Of a stretch of DNA of 64,000 nt, positions 32,858 through 45,000 are shown piece by piece. The stretch spans positions 124,001-188,000 of the forward strand of contig NBIV01000132.1 of NCBI GenBank assembly GCA_003194525.1, read 5' to 3'. Source of the DNA: Gracilariopsis chorda (lineage: Eukaryota > Rhodophyta > Florideophyceae > Gracilariales > Gracilariaceae). The position numbers and the translations under genes were made by a program. The notes below the pieces were generated by a model. It was not told where the DNA came from. It worked only from the letters and a program-made list of their open reading frames with translations, and searched no databases. Position 1 is the first letter of the stretch, and each line of letters begins with the position of its first letter.

Positions 32858-33060
32858 ATGCTCATGAAAACGCGTGACAGATAAATAACGAGGGTGGCCC
32901 GCAAGAGTCGGGCACTACTCGACGCGTACGGTGAGATCTAAATGGGTTCAGATAAGCAGTTCACAATTAGATCACAGCCGAGGGCGGCGGGCCAGGCACA
33001 CTTGTATTGGATCTCGGCACCCAGGGACCGAGACTGTGTCCCGGTGTGCCTTTCTCTTTT
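32858..33060 (+). repeat. DIRS-like terminal region, left copy
   Basis: About 200 bases clearly homologous to 47707-47903: shared words include ATGCTCATGAAA, GCGTGACAGAT, GAGGGTGGCC and GACTGTGTCCCGGTGTGCCT. Confidence 0.85.
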
Positions 33061-33113
33061 CCAAAGAGAGTCCCCAGAAATTCTGGCGGTACGCTCGTTT
33101 CAAGTAGTCAAAA

Positions 33114-33910
33114 TGAATACGACAAAGCGTGCAACCGGTTGCACGCTATCGTCTACAGTCATGAGTTTGCTCGCTACTAGTGTGGCTGAGGCCAACATGT
33201 TGCTCGCCAAAGCCGAGAAAGTCGCCAAGGGAGAGTCCCTCGAAGAAGCCCAAATCAATGTCTCTTGGCTAGTCGCATATGGGAAGATAGCGCGTCGGTG
33301 CCGTGACGATAAGAACTTCGGTATCACTCTTTATGCCTATGAACAAGGTCCAGGTGTGAGGGTGTTTACTGGAGGGCTCTTCGAAAACCTTGAATGGCCT
33401 CTACGCAGGGGGCTAGAAAAGTACAACAGTCTTCGCCCAGTGTCTTAAAATGAAGCCAGTTATATCAACCCTACTGGTTACTGGATGGATTTCCATGCAT
33501 CCGCCATCGACTTTAGGCAGGAAGCCATAGAGGACAAGAATGATGATGGTATATTGAATTTCGGTGTATGGGCTTTTGTTTCGATTCGGTACGGTCTCCG
33601 TGTGGTGAGATTCCGCTCTGAGTTTTACAAAATGGCGGCAAAAGACCCTGTACACGCCGAGTTAGTAATTCTTAGTCGGCAGCAACGCAACGAGGTTGCT
33701 GCATCTGACAATCTAACAGAACCGTTAGAGAAGTTGGACTCCCACATGTCCACACAATTGATGAAGGCAGCCGCTACCTTAGACGCCAGCAACGCAAAGA
33801 AGCGTTCCAAAGGCAAAGGAGGAGCTGCTGACGAACATTCGTCGCAATTGGCTTTTCGCGCCTGCTTTCGTCTAAGACTCATAAGGGAGTCCAGGCATGG
33901 CGCAGCTTAG
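33114..33910 (+). CDS. Gag-like part of the DIRS-like element (fossil)
   Basis: Two frames of 100-140 codons between the terminal region and the reverse transcriptase, starting MNTTKRATGCTLSS; Lys-rich near the end. The gag label comes from position only. Confidence 0.5.
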
Positions 33911-34158
33911 GATGCTCGGCATTCTTATGCCGATCAATCCAGTTTGGGATCTACGTCAGGCCCGCCGTCCCCATCACCGCCGGAGAAGGAGAGTAATTGT
34001 CGGACATTCCCCAAACCGTGGAGGAGAAGGCCTTTGCGAAGAGGCAGATCTGGAGGAGGGTTGCCGCGGTGACATATACCAAGAGATAAGTCCGGCACAC
34101 GCCAGAGTGGCAAAGTCTCAAGGATGCATCTTCTGCGGTCTTCGTCATGTGAAAAGAG

Positions 34159-36480
34159 TTGGAAGAGGGTCCGAAGGGGCGATTCGTAGTGAACCTGGCC
34201 AAGCAATCGAAGCATTGGCGGAAGGTTTACATGAAGATCGAATCTGTTTCGGAGTTTGCTTTGAACGTGCAGAAATGGGATACATTTCTTTCACTGGACA
34301 TCGAGAAGGGATACCGTCAGTTCCGGCTGGCGCCTGTCATCCAGAATTGTTATATCTTCAGCTATTGCGGAAGGTATTTTCAGTGTGTTGCCTTGCCATT
34401 CGGTTTGGGACGTTCGCCATTATGGTTTACCCAATTGATGATACCCTTTGTAACGCAACGGTGGCGGCTCGTTTATCGCGTATTGGCGTATCTGGACGAC
34501 TTTCTCATAGCCCCTCCGGCCTTGGGAACCGTAGCTGGAACGAAGCATTGCCAAACTGCGCGTTCCGTCATTCAGGACTTGATGGGGAAGATAGGTCTCA
34601 CCCGGCACGAGTACAAATGCGAATGGGCAAGCAGTCAGGTGCTGGAGCACCTTGGGATGGTTATCAACGGCAACCAGATGAAAGTATTTTTGCTGCCCCG
34701 GAAAGTCCAAAAAATCGCGATCTGGCAGCAAAGCTCTGAGACAGGTCCGAATCGGCCATTGCATGCTGCCGTAGAAGGCTTTGAGACGTCTCCGCGCAGT
34801 CTGTATATCACTCACATTGGCCATGCCGTAGGCTCGCTTCTATACCCGTTCTTTTTACTAGGATATGTCGCGAAGGCGTGCAGAAAAGCGCGGGAGATGC
34901 CGTCTCAGCCATCAGAGTATCCAAAAGTTGGCGAAATGAAGGGATCTGACGCGCAAAGAGCTTGCCGGTCGTCCAATGCTTCCATCAACTTCCTTGGTAT
35001 CCATGCATATGGACGCCGCCGATGCTAGCTATGGAGGCACTTTAAGTTTCGAGGGCTGGTGACCCGGAATCGACAGACATTGGAAGGCACAAGGGATCTG
35101 GGATTGGCGGGACCAAGCGCAGTGCATCACATTCCGAGATTAAAAGCCATCCGCTGTGCAACCCTGCCCAGTTCTGTCTGCAGTGAGCTTGCTGTCGCGC
35201 GACAGTGCGCTAATATTAAGCTGGACGAGTACCTGTCTGGTGCTGCTCACTGTAAATGGATGTAGTGAGAAGCCACCGCAGGTGGATGCCACCCAATTCC
35301 AATTAGTAGTAACCATATTGTCTGTCCGTCTAGAACGCCTCCGTGTGCATATGCGCTGTAGGATCATGTTTAGAAACTGGCACCCCGCATCAACTGGAAC
35401 ATTGAAGAAAGTGATTCAATATCTTTGTTAACAGAGACCCAGAGGTGAGCTCGCTACCTGCGACCACCAGAGGTGAGCTCACTACCTGCGGTCGCCTCCG
35501 AGAAGCTTGCTATCTGCGGTCTCTCGATAAGACCTTTCGCCTACCTGGCAAATTAAGGTAGCGTTCTCCCAGACAACTCGCTGGGCAGAACGACATTGCC
35601 TCCTTCTGGTTTTTTTTGCCTTCTCCTATGGCTCATTCCTTCGAATTCATTCACACCTCTACAGCACGCTATTGATGCGTACTAGGTGTTATACCGCCTT
35701 CTACTCATGGGCCGTTTGGGGAAGCAAGTGGTTCAATTATGCCGAAAAGATTTGCTTTTGAATATCGACAATGAGGCAGTGGTACATATCACAAACTATC
35801 TCATTTCCGCCAGTGGCTCAATGATGCGGGAGCTGCAGCGATTGAAAGCAATCCTAGATCACCAACGAATTCAGATACAATCAGAGTGGATCCCCAACGT
35901 CGCAAACAAGTTTGCCCATGGTTTTTCGTGACGCTTCTCTCGTGGGGACTTGATGATTCGGCGGCAGTTAAGGCGTTCCGTGGTCGATGGCATGGCCATC
36001 CTATCAGATACGTTTGCTTTCCAACACGTGGGCGAGCACCCTGTCTTCCTGCGACAGCGGAGTTACCTAGAACTGGCCCCGCATTAAAAAAAGGACGATG
36101 TACGCCTACTCTGTTCCCCAGTGAACCTCCTCTCTGCAGCAGTTAACAATTTGTGGCGGTGGAAAGGCCCAGCAGTGCTGCTGATACCAGATTGGCAATG
36201 AAAGCCCTGGCGCCAAGCAGCGCTGCGAATGGCATTGAGAATGTAACGACTTCCGCGTGACCGGCACGAAGTTTGGCAAGGCCTTCGCCAAGTCAACCCA
36301 TCCTGGAACCTTATGGTGTTGGCAACCACCTTCGCGTGACACGAGCTGCAGTGCAATGCTCGGAAGAGGGAGTGCACCGAAAGAAGTTCGGGATCCTTCC
36401 TCGTTAGAGGTGAGCCCAGTTGGGTAGAACCCTCCCAGGGGTGGCACGACTATGCCGAGTTGTGAGGCCCAGGCTACTCG
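34159..36480 (+). CDS. DIRS-type reverse transcriptase and RNase H (fossil)
   Basis: The reverse transcriptase shows LDIEKGYRQFRLAP, a FxYCGRYF block and the catalytic AYLDDFL box. RNase H traces include MDAADASYGGTL near 35.0 kb and LLLNIDNEAVVHI near 35.76 kb, split by a 539-base insertion. A further part near 36.1-36.3 kb resembles the downstream domain usual in DIRS polyproteins. Broken in several places. Confidence 0.85.
35155..35693. mobile_element. Candidate solo LTR inside the DIRS-like element
   Basis: A 539-base segment flanked by CCGC on both sides (35151-35154 and 35694-35697) interrupts the RNase H region. It begins TGTGCAAC and ends TTATA, the same TG...TA tip style as the copia LTRs of this window, and has no coding content. 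It contains a 28-base tandem repeat. A non-LTR origin cannot be excluded. Confidence 0.6.
35439..35522. repeat. Tandem repeat, 3 x 28 bp
   Basis: CCAGAGGTGAGCTC-CTACCTGCG occurs twice almost exactly (35439-35466, 35467-35494) with a third, diverged copy to 35522. Confidence 0.75.
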
Positions 36481-37286
36481 TTGCGACGTACACAGGAAGG
36501 TTGAGGCAATAATCAGTTATCCGCAGGAGTGGTGTGTGGAAGTCGTCCTTTCTTGGAGAGGTGAGGTTTACACGTTAGTAGCACGCGCAAACACGAGCCG
36601 TGGATACTGGAGAAGCCACCCTGTAAAGGGAATAATAAGGGGGAGCCTAGTCACGAGTGTTGTGACGAAGACTAAGGCCAGTGCCGGTAAATAAACCTTA
36701 TACAAGGCAAACTCTAAGAAAGTTGGAACGACAATCCAGTTACTGAGGTCCTTGAGATAGGCAAGAGGGTTAGACTTTCCTTATGCTACGGTGCTTCCCT
36801 CCAACGAAAAGTAGAGAACACACGAAGGCGGTGAGGTCTAGAGCCAGTTCCCCGGGTTGGCTTCCCTTGTCGGAGAAGGTTTACTGGTGCGACGGCAACT
36901 CGCCGGCCCACTAATTACTAACGATCCCTGAAATGGGTGTAATATTAATACATGGAACTAACTAAACTACTCCACTTTGGTGGTTCATGTGCACTAATGT
37001 GGCCAACCGCCAATTGACTCTTCCATGTCCCACGGGGCAAATCCACTATTAGTGGTCGTATTTCATGCAATGAATAGGTGACCGGCTCAAATAGTGGATG
37101 ATTGCGTAGTTCCTGCGTCTCGACGCACATCGGAAGTCATAATTTGAGTGGAGGGCAGTGTGCGTACATGACAAGTACACCGTATAGCGATTATAAGAAT
37201 TCTAAAATTACTCCACACCACGCATTTGAGAATGCAAATACGGAATATGATGCAAAAAAAGTCAGGTACTCTTTTTCATATCACTT
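36481..37286. other. DIRS remnant and left flank of the DNA transposon
   Basis: No gene. Somewhere near 36.9 kb the sequence changes from DIRS-like to transposon flank; the inverted words ATCCACTATT (37048-37057) and AATAGTGGAT (37089-37098) face each other. Clear terminal repeats of the transposon were not found. Confidence 0.35.
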
Positions 37287-38642
37287 TTAACGTCCCCAGG
37301 AAGGAGCCTGGGTGGCAGCCTGGGTAGCAGCTTGCGAAGAGCGAAACAGTAATTTTATGAGCTGCCTACGATTGTCACGATAGTTCTGTAGGACTCTCTT
37401 TCTCTTGTTAATATGTTCCTGCGCAATGTGAGTCATCCTATTCCTCAAACAAACAAAACGCTGCTCGTCTTCCGCCCGTAAAGGTTGTCAGTTAATATGC
37501 CGACTCGTAAATGCCATCCCTAAACGAAAGAAATCGTCATAGATAGTTATGGACCAGCGCCATTTCCTAGAAAGCAAAGGCCAAAGGCCAAAAAGCCGGC
37601 GGAAATATTTCTCGACAATAATACGATCGCTTGATAATTTTCTGTTATAGGCTTCATCAGATAACGATAAAGTGCAATTGAGTGGTTTCTTTTTGGAGGT
37701 AATACCCCGAACAATTTCATGCACGCCATGGTAGCCTTTGTCCAGAAGAACTGCCCAAAAACATGGAAACTCTCCACTTAGAACCCCGATGTCATTCACG
37801 CTGTGATCTTGTCTATCCTTCCTAAGCTCCGTTAAATACCAGTTCCATCTCCTCTGAAAAATCTCCAAATTAGAAACGGAGCCATAGTAATGTTGACTAG
37901 AGCCAAGCGCTAAACCGTTGGGGAGGACAGAGACTTCAACCTTGTAACCGTAAAGCTTGTGCTTACAGCTAAAGTAGCGATTCCCGTCGGCGATGTTACC
38001 GCTTGGTCGGAAGGCCTGTTGATAAGTGACGTCTGTAGCGTAGCTATCCTCTTTAAAAGTGGAAAAATGTTTACCATCGTCTCGAAGTAGTGCCATGGAA
38101 TGAAGTTTGCCAACCTCAGTAACGAAACGTTTGGAAGTGGATGAAGAAATCAAGCAAACAAACTTGGTAATGAGACTCTCGAACGTTGGCCCCTTTATTT
38201 TGAATACCCGCAGGAGAACACTCCATTGACCTCTGTGTTTTAAGAAGGTTAGGGCCATAAAAACAGCATCCTTTCCGGAAACCTTTGACTTCTGACCACG
38301 ACCGACGTTGTAACCTTGAGTGATGAACTTGGTAAGATGATTCCACAAGATTTTGAAAAGGACGGGGTCTAAGTTTATCATGCTCTTGATTCCTTCGACC
38401 GCGCCCTCATCGTAGAATGCGTCAAAAAATGAACAAGGAGAATGCGCCTCGTCATCTGAGCCAGCATCATCTCTTGTGATGTTGTACTGATTAACATCGT
38501 TCTCACGCTCCACAGTGGTATCTGCTAGCAGCGTCAGTGCGACGGGGGCATCACAGGAGCCAAAGAAAGTCATATAGAAGGGACAGGAGGAACGCAGTTG
38601 GTGCAGCGTGGGTGGGAGGGTGGACGCTGTAGAGTATGCCAT
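37287..38642 (-). pseudogene. DDE transposase of a DNA transposon (DDE_4/HARBI-like), inactive
   Basis: The frame runs from MAYSTASTLPP at 38642. The DDE domain includes YATDVTYQQAF (first Asp), HKLYGYKVEVSVLPNGLA, YYGSVSNLEIF where the second catalytic Asp is usually found but Asn stands here, WAVLLDKGYHG (third Asp) and EKYFRRLFGLWPLLSRKW. A TGA at 37488-37490 ends the frame early; the same frame goes on to a stop at 37287-37289 with a Lys/Arg-rich tail (NKRKRVLQNYRDNRRQ) that belongs to the family's C-terminus. This is the type of transposase common in oomycetes and algae, and it sits in the gap between the two halves of the DIRS-like element. With Asn in the active site and a stop it should be inactive. 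Confidence 0.85.
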
Positions 38643-39059
38643 AGTGTGTGGTGCTCAATTCCAGGTTCTGTAGAAGCCATGATTTGGGGACTGCATAATT
38701 GGCGCCTCATATCAAATTGCATTGCATAAGCCCGCCTAAAATCAAGCGGCTGTGTAAATACGGAATCCGCACCTTTGGGCCACGTAACTTTGCCATAAAC
38801 CGAGATATTGTGAGTAGCATGAGATATGATTGGGTTAGCATTCTTTGGTTTTGCACTTTGTCTTATCAAATAGCAGCGGTGTGATATCGGCTTGGATGCA
38901 TTCTCTCGTTGCCTTATTTTTATGTGCAAGTTTTCTTTACTACATAAAAGAAGCATTCGCAAAATCAACCAGGTACCAAAAATCGCTCCGTGAGGGCATT
39001 GCACTTCACGACCAGCGTGTTGGATGCAGCTTGTTGACGCAGCAATCAGTGATGTAGAG
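38643..39059. other. Right flank of the DNA transposon
   Basis: No supported gene. The transposon must end before about 39060, where DIRS recombinase sequence resumes. No terminal inverted repeat matching the left flank was seen. Confidence 0.4.
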
Positions 39060-39250
39060 GCAGTCGCCGGACTGACTTATGGTTCGACAATGTCCATGAA
39101 ACTCGTGTCCTAGTTCGCTTGGAGCGAGCGCACAATGTTCAGTCGGAATTAACAATGTCAAACTTGGGTGGAGTTCTGTGTAGCAGAAAACCGTCCCGTT
39201 TTACCAGTTTCAGAGAGACATTTAATTGCTTACATCGGTTTATTAGCCCT
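39060..39250 (+). CDS. Tyrosine recombinase of the DIRS-like element, N-terminal piece (fossil)
   Basis: Contains a core-binding motif, WVEFCVAEN and VLPVSERHLIAYIG, typical of the start of DIRS-type recombinases. It stops at the left end of the chromovirus. Confidence 0.7.
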
Positions 39251-39902
39251 TGTTAGAAGTAGTTATTATTTACCTTTCTTTGAGTATAGTTGCCTCTAGC
39301 ATCAGTTCTAAAGTGCACAAACCAGATAGGTTTTTTCTACTCGATCTGCTAAAGAAATCGGTTACCCGTTTGCCATGCCAAACTGGCCTCAAAGCCGAGT
39401 TGACATCTTCGTGACACCCTGTCAATATGACATGACAACATTTTCATATCAAAGAAGACTTGGTTGACCACATGGACCTATGGGCTCTAAAGTACACGTT
39501 GCCTACTACTCACAAAGTTGACAGACACTTCACACGGTACAGCAGGGATCGAACCGTTATGGAAGATTCCCAAGGGAGTCGTGCCAAGTCATCAATAGCA
39601 CCTTGGATCCATGCCAGATCATCGAGACCTTGTCTGATGACAAGTCATCAGCATTGATGGAATTGGACAAGTCATCAAATGACTAGATCTGGCACTGAAC
39701 CCGGTACACCAGTAGTGTACGGAAGCCAGCACGAACAACAAGCATCATACCGTTTAGCTCGGACGAATTCTCATTGACTAGTGGCACTGATAGAACCAGA
39801 CTAGAAACTCTATATAAACCTCGATGGATGTTCCGAACTTCTAACTTGGATCATCACCATCGACTTTCAACCAATTCAACCACTGCACCTCTGTTCCTAA
39901 CA
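39251..39902 (+). repeat. 5' LTR of the chromovirus
   Basis: Homologous to 46142-46792 over its full length. A TATATAAA box lies at about 39811-39818, followed by a CA-rich leader. Confidence 0.93.
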
Positions 39903-39903
39903 T

Positions 39904-39915
39904 TGGTAGCATCGC
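39904..39915 (+). other. Primer binding site of the chromovirus
   Basis: TGGTAGCA, one base after the LTR, matches the start of the usual site for the 3' end of initiator tRNA-Met (TGGTAGCAGAG); the next bases differ. Confidence 0.5.
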
Positions 39916-40033
39916 AAGTGAGTATTGCGCTTACCTGAAACTGGTGACCATCCAGCCTTGGTGGACTTTGCTACACAAAATTCCCTAAGTTTGGATGAGT
40001 CACAGGAATCCAGATCATACTGACTGTTGATTT

Positions 40034-40810
40034 TTGACCAATTGTGTGTTTCCAGTGAGCCCAATACTCCGATCCAGGTTACCGCCGTCCTCGCCATCGG
40101 TGTACACCAACACCGACATATCCTCCGAACCACCGTCAAAACCGCCGCCGCCGCCACCCATGAACCTCGCCGAACCTGAAACCCCTGTACCTGACCGCAG
40201 CTTCTCCTTCGAGCCCCGTACGCCTTCACCCAAACCAGTCGACAACCTCGTTTCGCTTCAACCCCAGAGGCCTTGTAGTCACCCACCATCTCCCAAGCCA
40301 GTGGACATAGCCCCAGAAGCCTCAAAAGAACGTCAACTAACTTCAATTGTGGACAAACCTACAGGATTCCAAAGAGTCGGGGAACGTATTAGTCAAGCGT
40401 ACGACTGCGCCAATCAGAACCGCAGACGTGTCCTGCCGGTCAGTGATGCCGGAAACATCAACCTCTTCCGTGTGGTAAACGATAGTATTCGTCGCCAGAG
40501 AAAGCGTACACTTCGTCATCGGCTTCGTACACCTAGGTGTGACGACTGCAATTTACGCTTCAACAGCCGCATAAAACTTGAAGGACACATCCACGGAACC
40601 AAACACAAAAATAAGGTGTTGTCAAAGACGTCACCATCTGGTTGTTTTATTTGCCGTATACCGTCGTTCAACACCTGGAAGCATTACAAGGACCACCACA
40701 GAGGTGACAAGCATCGTCTGGTTAAAGAAAAGGAACAAAGGCGTCAACAGAAACACTTCAACGGCCGTTTTTACCGCGGTAAACAAAGTTCTGCAAAAAA
40801 TAAAAATTGA
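40034..40810 (+). CDS. Extra ORF with two C2H2 (U1-like) zinc fingers inside the chromovirus
   Basis: An open frame of 258 codons between the 5' LTR and gag. The first half is Pro/Ser-rich (PPSKPPPPPPMN, SPKPVD twice). The second has two fingers: CDDCNLRFNSRIKLEGHIHG (CxxC...H...H, followed by TKH) and CFICRIP...WKHYKDHHRGDKH, both with the wide His spacing of U1/matrin-type, RNA- or dsRNA-binding fingers. The C-terminus is Lys/Arg-rich. Standard Ty3/gypsy elements lack such an ORF here. It may be a nucleic-acid chaperone of the element or a captured host gene. Confidence 0.75.
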   Translation: MTNCVFPVSPILRSRLPPSSPSVYTNTDISSEPPSKPPPPPPMNLAEPETPVPDRSFSFEPRTPSPKPVDNLVSLQPQRPCSHPPSPKPVDIAPEASKERQLTSIVDKPTGFQRVGERISQAYDCANQNRRRVLPVSDAGNINLFRVVNDSIRRQRKRTLRHRLRTPRCDDCNLRFNSRIKLEGHIHGTKHKNKVLSKTSPSGCFICRIPSFNTWKHYKDHHRGDKHRLVKEKEQRRQQKHFNGRFYRGKQSSAKNKN

Positions 40811-41148
40811 TCATATCATTCTAGTCTTTAAGCTACCCTTTGTGGCTGGGTTCAAGCTCCCACTGCGCCAAGATTACCAAGCTTTGTCAAGGGAGAAGTA
40901 GCAATACAGGTCTTACTATCTTCCCAATCTCTTGACCCCTGGTAACCTGAAGGAACTCTACTTTAGTCACTCCGACACGCTTCCACGTTCTTACAGAGAA
41001 GGGATTCAAAATCGAGACTTCGAACTTCCGATTGATTTCCGGAAACCACTTTATCACATCATACCTGGCAGAATCCCGAACAAATCCGCAATATAATTAA
41101 CTAGATCCAAATTTTGGCCCGAAATTCATACCCATTTGGCAAAGTTTT

Positions 41149-42045
41149 TTGTTTCACTTGATTCGGCGCAATTTCGAGCACTCCCAGCAATACCGCGCCC
41201 TCAACGCAGTCGTGCGCAAACCAGATTATCCAAATCTGGGACGAGCGCTGGAAGATACACGTGGTAGAATGGAAAGACTGGAAAGAGAAGCCGAACAGAA
41301 GATCTCAGCGCTCGAGTCCACTCTCAGTCTCGTCCTCAGTTCTAGAGGCGATTCTTCTTCTGCAACAAAGATCAATAGACCCCCTGTGTGTACAGGAAAG
41401 CAGAACATTGATAGTTGGATCACACATGTCAGGAACTATCTGGAAGGAACCTCAAACGACAAAGCACCCCCCATAGCGCTCAGCTATATTGGTGGAGAAG
41501 CTCACGAGTGGCACCTCACCCTAGTGAAAAACGGAACAGACTTCTGTACAATCGAAAAGCTCTTTGATGGTCTGGAAACTCACATCAGAATAATGAACAA
41601 GGAAAAACTTGCTCGTGATAAACTGTGCAAGTGGAAACGAATGAAAGACGTCCGGCAGTACATTGAGGATTTTTTGAAGATCATACTGGATATTCCCAAT
41701 ATCAGTAGGGAAGAACAGGTAGACAGAAACACAAGAGGACTGAAGAGCTTTATTTTGAAAGTACTTTGTACCAAGGAATACAACTCTGTCACAGACGCGA
41801 TAAAAGATGCGGGAAGAGTCGAGTCAGCGTATAAAAGAGGGGGATCCACTAGATTTGGCAGAGAAGCGGGTGGACACTGGCATAATAAAGGACCCGTACC
41901 AATGGAAATTGGAAACGTGAAGTTAGAGAAGCTTACGGCAGAAGCCAGAAAACACTGCCGCAAGAACATACTTTGTTTCCGTTGCAGAGGACCAAGGCAC
42001 AGAGCGAACGACCCGCACTGCCCAGAAAACTCTCAGAGAAACTGA
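41149..42045 (+). CDS. gag: Chromovirus gag (fossil)
   Basis: Coiled-coil start (RMERLEREAEQKISALEST), a retrotransposon gag domain with the NIDSWITHVRNYLEG and GGEAHEWHL words, and a C-terminal zinc knuckle [16 protein letters not shown]. Confidence 0.88.
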   Translation: MFHLIRRNFEHSQQYRALNAVVRKPDYPNLGRALEDTRGRMERLEREAEQKISALESTLSLVLSSRGDSSSATKINRPPVCTGKQNIDSWITHVRNYLEGTSNDKAPPIALSYIGGEAHEWHLTLVKNGTDFCTIEKLFDGLETHIRIMNKEKLARDKLCKWKRMKDVRQYIEDFLKIILDIPNISREEQVDRNTRGLKSFILKVLCTKEYNSVTDAIKDAGRVESAYKRGGSTRFGREAGGHWHNKGPVPMEIGNVKLEKLTAEARKHCRKNILCFRCRGPRHRANDPHCPENSQRN

Positions 42046-45000
42046 CTCACATGTCCTCAGTTCCAGTTGAAACCACCGTACCCACAGAAACAACCAAGAT
42101 CTTCACGACTTATATCAAGATCAAAGAACGAACGGAACACCCGAGTGCGAATACCAAAGTAGACCACAAGAAATACAGATTTTTAACGTCAAATCTTGCA
42201 TCACCATTTGAAACCCCAGCCCCAGGACTGTTACTTGTGCAAGTACGCGTAAACAGAAAAATCTGTAAAATGTTGTTCGATAACGGATCGGAAATCAGCT
42301 ACCTTTCAAAGGCTTTCGTTAAACGCGTGGGAATTCCAACAGTCAAAACGAACTACCAAGCAGAGATGGCGAATAAATCAACTATCGTTCTAGAAAAGAC
42401 TGATAAAGATAGTGTCACATTGGAAATAGGACACCTCAAAAAGAAAAGACGGTTCGCCATCTGCCCATTGTACGGATATGACGCAATCCTTTTAAAAAAA
42501 CTGGCTTCACCAGTACAAACCCTATGTCAACCACCGAACCAACATCATGCCATTTCCCCACGAAAAAAAACAAGTTGTCATTAACGATACGTGGAAACGA
42601 AGCAACAACATGACAACAATCAACATTATCAAGAAATGCTTACAAAAGAAGTTACCAGCATTTGTGGTTCTCATACCCCCGCAAAATGAACAAGAAAATA
42701 TAGAGGTACAAAACCCCAACCTAAAGTCATTGTTAGGTGAATTTGAAGATGTATTTCCAGACTAACTTCCAAAAGGACTACCCCCAAAGCGAGAAAAAGA
42801 CTTTCATATCGACCTACTGCCAGGTTCTACGCCACTCAAGAAAGCAGTATATCGAATGTCAGAGAAAGAGCTTACAGAACTACGTAAGCAGCTCAATGCA
42901 ATACTTCAACAGGGTTTCATCCGACCAAGTTCAAGCCCTTGGGGTGCACCCGTACAATTCGTCGCCAACAAAGATGGAGCATTGAGATTATGCATAGACT
43001 ACCGAGGATTAAACAAACTAACATTGACGAATAGCCACCCCATACCCCGGATTGATGACATATTCAATCAGGTAAGTGGCGCTATAATATTTTCAAAAAA
43101 TAGATCTTCGTTCAGGGTATCATCAAATAAGACTATTTGAACAGTCAATTTCGAGAACAGCCCTCCGTACAAGATACGGTCACTTTGAGTCCCTCGTACT
43201 TCCTTTTGGTCTTACCAATGCACCAGCTTCATTTATGAGCCTGATGGATACGGTACTGAGAGAATACATAGACGTGTTCGTCCTAGTATATCTAGATGAC
43301 ATTCTTATTTATAGTAAGAACAAAAAAGAATATTTGAAGCATCTCAGATGTGTACTCAACAAACTTCGCGAGCACAAGCTTTATGAGAAGCTTCCAAAGT
43401 GTGAATTCGTGAAGCAGAAAGTTGAGTATCTTGGACAGATTGTGAGTGCAGAAGGTATATCCCTCGAAGCACAGAAGATTGATACAATCTTAAATTGGAG
43501 TACACCTAAAACCAAGACTGACGTCCAGGCATTCCTGGGATTAGTAAACTACTACCGAAGATTTATCAAGAACTGTTCCGAAATATCGAAACCCTTGACC
43601 AAACTATGTGGAAAATCTGAATTTGAATTGAAACAAGAACAAGCTGAAAGTTTTGATTCCTTGAAGAAAGCTATCACGAGAACCCCAGTACTAAGGCACT
43701 TTGACCCAAAATTACCCATCATCATTACTACCGACGCCTCTCAATATGCCATTGGAGCCGTTATGGAACAGGTTGAAAACAATGTTAAACGACCTGTAGC
43801 ATTTTCATCAAGAACATTAAACGCCGCCGAACAACGTTACGCAGCCCACGAAAGAGAACTCTTGGGGGGTAATAGACACGTTGAGAACATGGAGAGTTTG
43901 CGTTCATGGCCAAAAATTTATAGTTTACACTGACCACTACCCTTTGAAGTATCTAGAATCTCAACCGAACCTGTTTCAAAGACACGTACGCTGGCTGGTA
44001 AAAATTGTTGAGTTTGACTTCTGTTTTCAGCCGATCAAAGGGAAGTCCAACGTTGTCGCAGATGCTCTTTCAAGATAGCCGAAACACGTTGAGACCCCTG
44101 AAGTAATTAACCGGTCACTACTTCAGGAAGCAATTCTCAGAACCTCCAAAGTCAATGGTATATCCCAGCTTGGTGAGGTATGCAAAAAGGATACGCGCGC
44201 ATTCATCAACGGATATATGAATGACAAGGAATTCAGAAACCTAGACAAATCTGCGCAGGGCCCATTTTACAAACAAAACGGTTTTTAATAGGGAAGGACG
44301 GCTCTGCGTACCAAAAGGAGAAGTAAGACTAAAGATACTACAAGACTACCACGATCAACTTATATCAGCTCACCTAGCATTTAGGAAAACATATGAAAAG
44401 ATTCGGAGACTATACTACTGGAAATCGTTACGCTAAACGATTAAGGAATACGTCGACTCATGTCTGAAGTGTCAAGAAACGAAATCAGGAACCAAGAAAC
44501 CCCGGGTTCAACTACAACCACTAACTCCTCCAATAAAGATGTGGGCCCAAACTACAATGGACTTCCTCACACTGCTTCCCAAAACGAAACATGGGAGTAG
44601 TGCATTGTACGTAGTAGTAGACCGCCTATCCAAGTTGATCAGAATTATCTGAACAACATCAGATGCCACTGCAGTTCAGACTGCAGAACTCTATTTCAAA
44701 CACGTATACAGACACCATGGCCTCTCCGAAGTAATTATCTCCGACAGGGACAAGGTTTCTATGAGCAACTTTTGGAAAGAACTATTCCGTCTTGTCGGTA
44801 CTAAGATAAGGACATCAACAGCATATCATCTACAGAAAGATGGTCAAACCGAGGTAATGAACAAAAAAATTGAAGAAATGAGTAGAGAATACGTCAAACT
44901 TAAGCAATCTGATTGGGATGAACACCTCATAGAATTCGAAGTCGCATAGAACTCTTCAGAGAACTCAACCACAAACTCACACCCTTCTTCTTAACGTATG

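Noticed and set aside
35439-35522. CRISPR-like spaced repeat
   Set aside because: The 28-base units are directly adjacent with no spacers, only three copies, and inside a eukaryotic retroelement insertion.
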